Assembly: GCF_023702065.1 (NCBI RefSeq)
Contig: NZ_QFDM01000001.1
Span: forward strand, 1-64,000
Length of the DNA stretch: 64,000 bases
Reading direction: 5' to 3'
Origin: Methanoculleus oceani
Lineage (GTDB): Archaea > Halobacteriota > Methanomicrobia > Methanomicrobiales > Methanoculleaceae
A program made the position numbers and the translations under genes. The notes under the pieces were generated by a model. It was not told the DNA's origin. It did not search any database and saw only the letters and a list, made by a program, of their open reading frames with translations. Of this stretch, positions 58,298 to 64,000 are shown piece after piece. Within the stretch, counting starts at the first letter, position 1; each line of letters starts with the position of its first letter.

Positions 58298-59260
58298 TTA
58301 TGGCGTTCCTCTTAAGAAGTAGGGTGAATACCTATGGAAGGCTGCGTACTGTTCGAGAGCTTCTTCAGTCTTTTGGGCATTCTCGTCAATTAAGTATCCC
58401 AACTCCGCGGATAAGATTTTGCCTCGTTGTCCGTTGCATGGAAGCAACTTCTGGAGGTGCAGGCGTTCTTTTGTACTAAGATCCGGAATTTTGATTAATT
58501 TCGGATTTTCCCACGTAAGATTGGCAAATTCCCAGCTTTTGAAAGCTTTAACTACTCTTCGATCCTTGCGAGGCCATATTACTCCTGTTAATGTGAACAT
58601 CCAAGTTCCATCATTGTAATAGAAAGACGAGACAGGATGGAATGCCAAGTCAGCAACCGCCGGCAACGCTTCCTGGGCGGCAATCTGCAACATTTCCTGA
58701 ACTAAAGAGGTAAATTTCAGGTTTTCTCTTGGCAGGTCGGTATTCGGGTTGGGCAAGACTTCTGAGAACTTCCTATGAAATTCCTCGATTAGCCTCGCTC
58801 TCTCCTCTTCAGGCTTATCCCAACCGTAATCCCTAGAATTGGCGCGTAAAGTAATCTTGACCATGCTTCCTTGAGCAACTTTACCAAGGAGCGTCATGAA
58901 ATCCTCAAAATGCGTATAGTCCAGTCCGGTATAGTCCAACCAAAATATACTTTTACTATCTAATGATTCATATTCGGCGATAAAAGAACACATATCACAG
59001 TTTTTAAGTTGGATGATACCACAGGGAAGATGAAAGCCCTGACGCAGATACACATCTGGATCTTCCTCAATCGAAACCATTTGAACTTCAGGGCAAAACT
59101 CGTAAATTAGACGCATATCTTCAAGGTAGGGCCCTCCCATGCCGTAGTACGTGTATTCGTCCAAGTCACCTCCAAGTTTTGAGAGGCGTCTGATTGCCTC
59201 GATAAATGCAAACCTATCTGCAGCTTTGTTTTTGCGTAAATGATACGGAGGACTGCTCAT
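58298..59260 (-). CDS. Rossmann-like protein of unknown function (methyltransferase-like)
   Basis: A 320-residue soluble protein I do not recognise. The first half has a methyltransferase-like order: YYGMGGPYLEDMRLI (loop after strand 1), QMVSIEEDP (acidic end of strand 2), IIQLKNCDMC, FWLDYTGLDY (motif IV position) and MVKITLRAN. The second half (180-320) has no match I can name. It overlaps the GHKL gene by 4 bases and is the last gene of a Dcm/GHKL/Rossmann operon. It could be a nucleic-acid or small-molecule methyltransferase, or a catalytically dead sensor. Confidence 0.6.
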   Translation of the reverse strand: MSSPPYHLRKNKAADRFAFIEAIRRLSKLGGDLDEYTYYGMGGPYLEDMRLIYEFCPEVQMVSIEEDPDVYLRQGFHLPCGIIQLKNCDMCSFIAEYESLDSKSIFWLDYTGLDYTHFEDFMTLLGKVAQGSMVKITLRANSRDYGWDKPEEERARLIEEFHRKFSEVLPNPNTDLPRENLKFTSLVQEMLQIAAQEALPAVADLAFHPVSSFYYNDGTWMFTLTGVIWPRKDRRVVKAFKSWEFANLTWENPKLIKIPDLSTKERLHLQKLLPCNGQRGKILSAELGYLIDENAQKTEEALEQYAAFHRYSPYFLRGTP

Positions 59261-60660
59261 TTCATAACTTCCTCGTAAATTGTATCAAAACACTTTATTC
59301 CAACCTCATTCGGATCCAATTCGGAGTTTCCAAAATACTCTCCCACTTTTTTTATCTTCACTAATTCTTTTTTGAAAGAGATACGCCGAGTCGTCGGTTC
59401 AGGTCTTTCTGGTACAGGCAGATTAGGCTTGTAGTAATTTCCGTTTGGGAGTGAACGTGAGATCTCCTTGAGGGGGAGGTTTTTTGACTCCGTCTTTATC
59501 TCATGAAAGGATTGCTTCATTGTTTCCTTAATTTGCCTTTTAGATTCGTCTTCTAAACCTTTCCACTTGTTGGTGTAATCGGTGAAGATTTTCATTCCTT
59601 CACGCATTTTATTTTTTATTTGGAGATAAAGAGGGGAAGATGCGTCGATGCCCCTTTTAGTTGTGGTGGTTGGTAACTTACGGGGATCATCTGATTTAAA
59701 CTCCACAATGCCTGATATCGCAATAAATTGATTGTGGTATCGGGGAACGTTCGCTTCTCCCCATCCAGTCAGTTCGGTACGGTCACAATGTACCACTGTC
59801 CTGTCGTTACAGATAATCGTCCATCCGGCATCATATGATGAATATTTTGCACTTTTCTTCTCATCGTCGATCTCATTCTCAGAAGGAGGTTCTCGCGTAA
59901 ACCCAACTGCCAAAAACACTTCTACGCCATCCGACTCAGTTTCGAAAATATATGGACGTATCCCTGTACTTTCACTAAGATCAAATGACAACTTAGTGGT
60001 GCGAGGGCTGACAATTTCATCGTTAATTTTAACTTCAAAGCCTTTTTCGATAATGTAAGCATAAATGGCTGAAATCGATTTTCTTAGCTCGGATATAAAG
60101 TTTTTCGCATCTACATCAAATAAATCAGAAATGCCTTCATTTAAGCTTTTAATGACTATTTTAGTACCGTCTGTATCCATCAACCCTTTGACATTTTTCA
60201 TAGGTAAAAACCAATTGCTTTCATCTTTTAACCATTCTGGCGTTATCTCAACCTCATATTCGTCAGCTCCGCTCCGTGTCGTAATGAGACAGTGCTTACC
60301 TATTTTAAAAATTGCTCGTTTCATTCCGATTCCGTAAGTGCCTACGGTTCTGGAGACACCTACTGGACGGTCTTGATCCCGTCCCATCCTGAAGGCATAG
60401 GGATGCAATTCCCAAGGAATCCCGCCACAGTTATCTGAAATCGAAAAAAAATCCTTCTTTATTTCAATTTCAGCCCAAAACCCCTGATATGGCTTCTCTC
60501 CCTCACATTTACTTGACCGACGAATGCCATCAATACAGTTATCCAGTAAATCAAGAATAGCATCGTTTAAAGCTATGTCACGCGTGAGCATATTGACAAA
60601 GAAAGATTTTACTGGAGCCGCATTAACCTCATCATCCTTAATCAACTTTCCTTCTTTCAT
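59257..60660 (-). CDS. GHKL (Hsp90/MutL/MORC-type) ATPase
   Basis: A 467-residue protein with an N-terminal GHKL ATPase: N-box DLLDNCIDG (37-45, Asn41), G1 box DNCGGIP (76-82) and G2 box GTYGIGMKRAIFKIG (107-121). A transducer-like domain follows (about 190-330), and then a charged helical tail of about 140 residues. No MutL endonuclease motif or zinc site is present. MutL/MORC-like ATPases have been described bioinformatically in restriction-modification systems. It lies between Dcm and the Rossmann protein, with a 20-base gap and a 4-base overlap. Confidence 0.85.
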   Translation of the reverse strand: MKEGKLIKDDEVNAAPVKSFFVNMLTRDIALNDAILDLLDNCIDGIRRSSKCEGEKPYQGFWAEIEIKKDFFSISDNCGGIPWELHPYAFRMGRDQDRPVGVSRTVGTYGIGMKRAIFKIGKHCLITTRSGADEYEVEITPEWLKDESNWFLPMKNVKGLMDTDGTKIVIKSLNEGISDLFDVDAKNFISELRKSISAIYAYIIEKGFEVKINDEIVSPRTTKLSFDLSESTGIRPYIFETESDGVEVFLAVGFTREPPSENEIDDEKKSAKYSSYDAGWTIICNDRTVVHCDRTELTGWGEANVPRYHNQFIAISGIVEFKSDDPRKLPTTTTKRGIDASSPLYLQIKNKMREGMKIFTDYTNKWKGLEDESKRQIKETMKQSFHEIKTESKNLPLKEISRSLPNGNYYKPNLPVPERPEPTTRRISFKKELVKIKKVGEYFGNSELDPNEVGIKCFDTIYEEVMK

Positions 60661-60680
60661 CTTTTATCTCCCATTCCCGA

Positions 60681-61844
60681 TCATATTGCATTCCGAACGA
60701 CTGCAAGCAATCGCTCCGCAACTATCGGGCTGACACTGCTCCCGATCTGGCGGAAACTATGCCACTTTGTCGGCGCAAACCGGAACCAATCCGGAAAACC
60801 TTGCAGTCTTGCTGCCTCCCGAGGGGTTATCGCACGATTTTCGGTCGGATGAATCGGGCGAAGGGCTTGATGGCTGCCATGATCGCGACCCGTACCTGCC
60901 CGTAGAGTCGGACAAAACCCTTCGGGATCTAAGCGAGTAGCTCTTGAAATCGGATCCCTCCTGCCGAACTCTACCTTTGCATACCGCTGAACAACCTCAT
61001 CCGAATGGCGAGTACCTAAGAAACCGGAAACTAGGCTTTCGTCCCTGAGGCGACTCAGAGCAACAGGATCTCCAACCCCCGGAGGTACGTGACCCTGGAG
61101 CCTCGATGCGTAGTAACCATTACCACTGGTGCGAACTATTTGCCAACTCTGCTCCTCTTTCTGCCATTCGGGATTAATTTTTATCGGCAAACCACGCAAT
61201 GCGTCTTTCACGAATATTTTCTCGATATCCGAGGATGGCAGGAAGTCATTCGCCGTCAGGGGTTCCATTTTGTCCCGGTGATAACCAAAGAAAAATATCC
61301 GCGTCCGAGTTGTCGCCACCCCATATTCATTCGCCTTTACCACCAGAGGCGGTAAAAAAACGTACTTATCCTCAACAAAGGAGAGTCCCTCGTTTATGAT
61401 ATCCGAATTCTCCTTACACAAAATGCCGGGTACATTTTCGGCCAAGAAAAACTTAGGGTGGGTTTCTGCGACTATGCGAAAGAACTCTGGGAACAATCTA
61501 TTACGAGGGTCATTTTTGTCTTTTCTCCCCATCGAACTGAAACCCTGACAAGGAGGGCCACCGATAACCCCTGTGAGACTTCCACTCTTCAATTTGAGTA
61601 GATCTAACAGTTTCTCACCCGTTAAATCGGAAACGCTGGTCGAAATGTGAATTGTGTTCGGGAAATTGCACTTATGAGTGCCGAATGCAATCGGATCGTT
61701 CTCCACTGCACCGCGAACGATAAATCCTGCACGTGCCGCTCCTATACTGAGCCCCCCCGCGCCGCTAAAAAGATCCACGATTTGAGGGCGGTTTCGCTTA
61801 TTATGGTTTACTGCATCGACAACGCTTTCTTCAACAACGTGCAA
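60681..61844 (-). CDS. DNA (cytosine-5-)-methyltransferase
   Basis: A 387-residue m5C DNA methyltransferase. Motif I is DLFSGAGGLSIG (24-35), motif IV GGPPCQGFSS with catalytic Cys99, motif VI AENVPG (135-140), motif VIII RTRIFFFG, and motif X GSSVSPIVAERL near the C-terminus. The target-recognition region (about 190-330) is compact; target sequence unknown. It is the first gene of the leftward operon and pairs functionally with the Vsr nuclease. A TATA-like GTTAAATATT lies about 45 bases upstream. Confidence 0.95.
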   Translation of the reverse strand: MHVVEESVVDAVNHNKRNRPQIVDLFSGAGGLSIGAARAGFIVRGAVENDPIAFGTHKCNFPNTIHISTSVSDLTGEKLLDLLKLKSGSLTGVIGGPPCQGFSSMGRKDKNDPRNRLFPEFFRIVAETHPKFFLAENVPGILCKENSDIINEGLSFVEDKYVFLPPLVVKANEYGVATTRTRIFFFGYHRDKMEPLTANDFLPSSDIEKIFVKDALRGLPIKINPEWQKEEQSWQIVRTSGNGYYASRLQGHVPPGVGDPVALSRLRDESLVSGFLGTRHSDEVVQRYAKVEFGRRDPISRATRLDPEGFCPTLRAGTGRDHGSHQALRPIHPTENRAITPREAARLQGFPDWFRFAPTKWHSFRQIGSSVSPIVAERLLAVVRNAI

Positions 61845-62226
61845 TTGATAACCTACCTTTTACGGTTCTTTACCTTCGGAATATTTAACCGATACGATTG
61901 GAAGGTCTGCAGCCAAATTTATCGATTGATACATCAGCATACAACAGATCCAATTTAATTCAATGCAACTTTCGGAAAATACTAATTTAGTAGAAGTTAG
62001 TAGTTCGCGGCAGCGATGCCCGGGGAAGGCGCAACAGGAGCCCCCAACCCACCCGGCATGCGCCATCAGGACCCGGAGGATTATAAGATGAGCCCGGGAA
62101 TACATTGAATTTAAACATTGAGCCTTTTGCTGCCCTCAAGACGCAAGCATTTTGCGACTTGCACAGTATATTCGTTGTATCAGCCCATAAATGAGAAAAG
62201 AAAAACAGTTTGAAATTCCGGGCGGC
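61845..62226. other. Intergenic region at the island's right edge
   Basis: About 380 bases without a supported gene. The left part is AT-rich and carries the methyltransferase promoter; the right part (from about 62000) returns to GC-rich sequence. A short palindrome ACTAATTTAGT lies near 61980. No copy of the tRNA-Leu 3' end was seen here, so an attachment site cannot be assigned. Confidence 0.4.
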
Positions 62227-62364
62227 TCACTTTATCTTTTTCTCGAGCTTCTTGAGTTTCTTCTTGGCGGCCGGGCTACCCGCAGCCGCCTGCTGCGCGA
62301 GTTCTTCTGCCTTGGCCTTCTTTGCTCTGTTTAGTTTCTCCAATTGTTTCTTGCTCGTCGGCAT
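62227..62364 (-). CDS. Lysine-rich 45-residue protein
   Basis: A complete short frame: MPTSKKQLEKLNRAKKAKAE at the N-terminus and AAKKKLKKLEKKIK at the end, with an alanine-rich middle. The charge pattern predicts one or two basic helices, suggesting nucleic-acid binding. GAGGT seven bases before ATG 62364 supports translation. Unrecognised family. Confidence 0.65.
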   Translation of the reverse strand: MPTSKKQLEKLNRAKKAKAEELAQQAAAGSPAAKKKLKKLEKKIK

Positions 62365-62489
62365 ACAGTTACCTCGCTACGTCTTTGAATGGTTCTATTT
62401 ACCATTTTTCCGTCATATACATATCCCTATCGTTGTACCAGCCGAGAAACTCCGGGTAAATGAAAAATCGGCCAATTCAACTGTTGAAG

Positions 62490-62551
62490 GCGTATGCAAG
62501 GAGGAGAGGAAGGAGAAAGCGTATGCAAGGAGAAGGAGAAGGCGTATGCAA
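62490..62551 (+). repeat. Three GCGTATGCAA direct repeats
   Basis: GCGTATGCAA occurs at 62490-62499, 62519-62528 and 62542-62551, separated by purine-rich GGAGAAGG-type sequence. It lies in the 330-base gap upstream of the zinc-ribbon gene, where I see no other gene. Confidence 0.5.
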
Positions 62552-62696
62552 CCCAGTCGGCTTTGCCGGCGGCAGCCGCCCGCGAAATCCAGGATCCCCC
62601 GCGGCAGAGGAGGGAAGATAACCCGGTCTGACAGGATTAGACAGATAAGAAGTCGCGTATCGAAAAATTATTCCATCCACGGCCACAACCCTGAGT

Positions 62697-62912
62697 ATGA
62701 CCGATGTAAACCGGCCTATAGTGAGAATACGATGCCCCGACTGCGGTGTTGCGCTTCAGATTACGGCCGAGCACTTGAGAGACAACAAGCCGATCGTCTG
62801 CAGCGGCTGCAACAAGATCATGACCCTTCGCGACGTCGACAGGTCGATTGACGGTTATTTAAATGATTTCAGGGCGGCGGTTGAAGAGATCGACCGCAGC
62901 ACGAAGCACTGA
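62697..62912 (+). CDS. Small zinc-ribbon protein
   Basis: A 71-residue protein with one zinc site, CPDC (about residues 13-16) and CSGC (35-38), followed by a helical tail DRSIDGYLNDFRAAVEEIDR. Similar small ribbon proteins occur widely in methanogens as uncharacterised nucleic-acid or protein adaptors. ATG 62697 follows a GAGT; no strong ribosome-binding site is seen. Confidence 0.75.
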   Translation: MTDVNRPIVRIRCPDCGVALQITAEHLRDNKPIVCSGCNKIMTLRDVDRSIDGYLNDFRAAVEEIDRSTKH

Positions 62913-62991
62913 CCGGGACGGTTCAATCGTATATCACCGGGCCATATCAATAAAAATAGCCGATGGAGGAGCCCTCCTCCCCCATACCTCG

Positions 62992-63747
62992 TTATCCCCG
63001 GGTCCCACCGCCGGTTGGGGTATTGACTTCAAATCCCAGAGCGCGTGCAAGGGAACTCTTTAGATCGTTGAAGAAGGTGAAGACCGGTTCGAGCAGCTCC
63101 TGGGGTTTCGCTTTTTGCTCAACGCTGAGTATCCCTCCCTCATAGATCGTCCTTGTCCCGGAGTCCCAGATCTCAACGGTCACCACACCCTCTCTGACAA
63201 ACAGGGCATCGCCGACAAGCAAGCTATCTCCTGCATATGCAGGAAAGATCCGGGCATTTCTATGGATCTCCGCTCTGCCCTGAATATATTTCACCGCTCC
63301 TGCTTCAGTTTGTCCGTAATCCACGTAAATTATCCCGCTGCCCGTCGGGGTTTCCGTCACCTCGGGAGCCGCCGCCTGTCCGGAGCCGCCGCCTGCCCGT
63401 TCGAGCAGGACCGCGGTTCCCCCGGTGCCCCCGCCGAGCATCGTCGCATCGCTCCTGTCGACCAGCTGTATGTCTGCAAACGAGCCGCGCTGCAGGGTGA
63501 TGATGTCTTTATGGCGCAGCGTGTCGCCCACGCCGGCAGGCTGAACGCTCGTGCCGCGTGTGATGGTGATGGAGTATGCACCGACATCCGAAGCCGGGGT
63601 GATCGAGACGATTCGGCCGAGAACCTCCTCATCCGTGTATACCTGCAGTGTGGTATGCGAGCCGGCCTGCCCCGCTGCCGGCAGAACACAGATCGAAAGG
63701 AGCCCGATAATAACAAGTAGACGGTAATGCTTCGATAAGGACTGCAT
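62992..63747 (-). CDS. Secreted FecR-like beta-rich protein
   Basis: A 251-residue exported protein. Residues 9-27 (RLLVIIGLLSICVLPAAGQ) form a signal peptide. Two FecR/DUF-type segments follow, with DTLRHKDIITLQRGSFADIQ and GDSLLVGDALFVREGVVTVEIW, separated by a Gly-rich linker (about 104-125). Proteins of this type are surface or periplasm-like adaptors; no membrane anchor is visible besides the leader. Upstream lies an unusual phased AT-rich repeat array. Confidence 0.7.
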   Translation of the reverse strand: MQSLSKHYRLLVIIGLLSICVLPAAGQAGSHTTLQVYTDEEVLGRIVSITPASDVGAYSITITRGTSVQPAGVGDTLRHKDIITLQRGSFADIQLVDRSDATMLGGGTGGTAVLLERAGGGSGQAAAPEVTETPTGSGIIYVDYGQTEAGAVKYIQGRAEIHRNARIFPAYAGDSLLVGDALFVREGVVTVEIWDSGTRTIYEGGILSVEQKAKPQELLEPVFTFFNDLKSSLARALGFEVNTPTGGGTRG

Positions 63748-63763
63748 AATAGTAAATAGAGAA

Positions 63764-63885
63764 TCTCATATAAATAATATGAGTAAATAAAGACACCTCA
63801 TGTGAATAATATTAGCAAATATGGGCCCATCCGTGAATAATATTAGAAAATAGAGACATTTCATGCAAATAATGTGTAAACCCAT
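63764..63885. repeat. Phased AT-rich repeat array
   Basis: Four units with core (G/A)TRAATAATRTNAG-like sequence start at about 63770, 63802, 63833 and 63865, so the period is 31-32 bases, three helical turns. The array lies directly before the FecR-like gene and includes its probable TATA. It could be a multi-site operator, an intrinsically bent region or iteron-like sites. The remainder to 64000 contains no supported gene. Confidence 0.5.
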
Positions 63886-63924
63886 AATGTGGCAGCACGA
63901 ACCCATGCGACACAACTCTCGCCC

Positions 63925-63944
63925 CATGACGGCCTCCCGTCATG
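63925..63944. repeat. Perfect 8-bp hairpin
   Basis: CATGACGG (63925-63932) and CCGTCATG (63937-63944) enclose a four-base loop CCTC. No T-run follows, so its role is unclear. Confidence 0.5.
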
Positions 63945-64000
63945 AGACGATTTCCTGATACCACGCCGGATAGCGCACCGGGAAATCATCTCCGGATAGC

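Noticed and set aside
57332-62500. Attachment-site repeat of the tRNA-Leu 3' end
   Set aside because: I searched by eye for a copy of the tRNA 3' end (AATCCTGCCACTCGC) at the right edge of the island and found none, and there is no integrase gene, so tRNA-targeted integration is unproven.
62210-62851. 213-codon plus-strand frame
   Set aside because: It is antisense to the Lys-rich small gene and then runs out of frame through the repeats and the zinc-ribbon gene.
63764-63885. CRISPR array
   Set aside because: The repeats are AT-rich, imperfect and contiguous, without unique spacers of constant length or nearby cas genes.

Overview
The window is GC-rich archaeal DNA from a hydrogenotrophic methanogen, most likely Methanomicrobiales and close to Methanoculleus. 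The evidence is an almost unbroken leftward operon of methanogenesis marker proteins ending upstream in component A2 of the methyl-coenzyme M reductase (MCR) activation system, two CofD-type F420 biosynthesis genes, a DP2 (PolD large subunit) DNA polymerase, archaeal AspS, pyruvoyl arginine decarboxylase, a VAT/Cdc48 ATPase, the archaeal mevalonate genes (UbiX, UbiD, aconitase X) and TATA-type promoters.

Layout. 0.26-9.4 kb (minus): atwA, mmp3, mmp6, mmp5, mmp15, mmp17, mmp7, an AhpD-like thiol protein and asnB. 9.4-17.3 kb: a HAD phosphatase, ribose-1,5-bisphosphate isomerase, then an accessory block of secreted proteins, an ABC-2 permease and a membrane-anchored winged-helix regulator, linked by a shared operator/promoter sequence. 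17.4-29.7 kb: housekeeping genes (dapF, radB, larC, VAT, acyl-CoA synthetase, a degenerate KaiC/RadA-like protein, metE, aspS, pdaD, a HEAT-repeat protein). 30.0-32.6 kb: a sulfur-relay operon with three TusA-like proteins, a DsrE-like protein, an IscS lacking its PLP lysine, and IscU. 32.7-34.5 kb: tandem cofD paralogues. 34.8-38.0 kb: an AT-richer insert encoding a membrane STAND-like NTPase with ten 141-bp tandem repeats. 38.3-42.5 kb: an HD phosphohydrolase and the mevalonate enzymes. 42.5-50.2 kb: small HEAT proteins, an ArsB/NhaD transporter, a P-type ATPase, a DJ-1 protein and larger HEAT proteins. 50.2-53.2 kb: histidine kinase, response regulator and stand-alone CheB. 53.3-57.1 kb: DP2 with a mini-intein ending in Gln. 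57.25 kb: tRNA-Leu(CAA), followed by an AT-richer island to about 62.2 kb with a Cys-rich microprotein, Vsr, an unrecognised Rossmann-like protein, a GHKL ATPase and a cytosine-5 DNA methyltransferase. 62.2-64 kb: small proteins, a secreted FecR-like protein and helically phased AT-rich repeats.

Best candidates for something undescribed: the Dcm/GHKL/Rossmann/Vsr cassette beside tRNA-Leu, the membrane STAND protein with homogenised repeats, the TusA x3/DsrE/IscS(no Lys)/IscU sulfur operon, and the regulator with its three-promoter operator family. Functions are inferred from motifs read by eye; no database search was possible.
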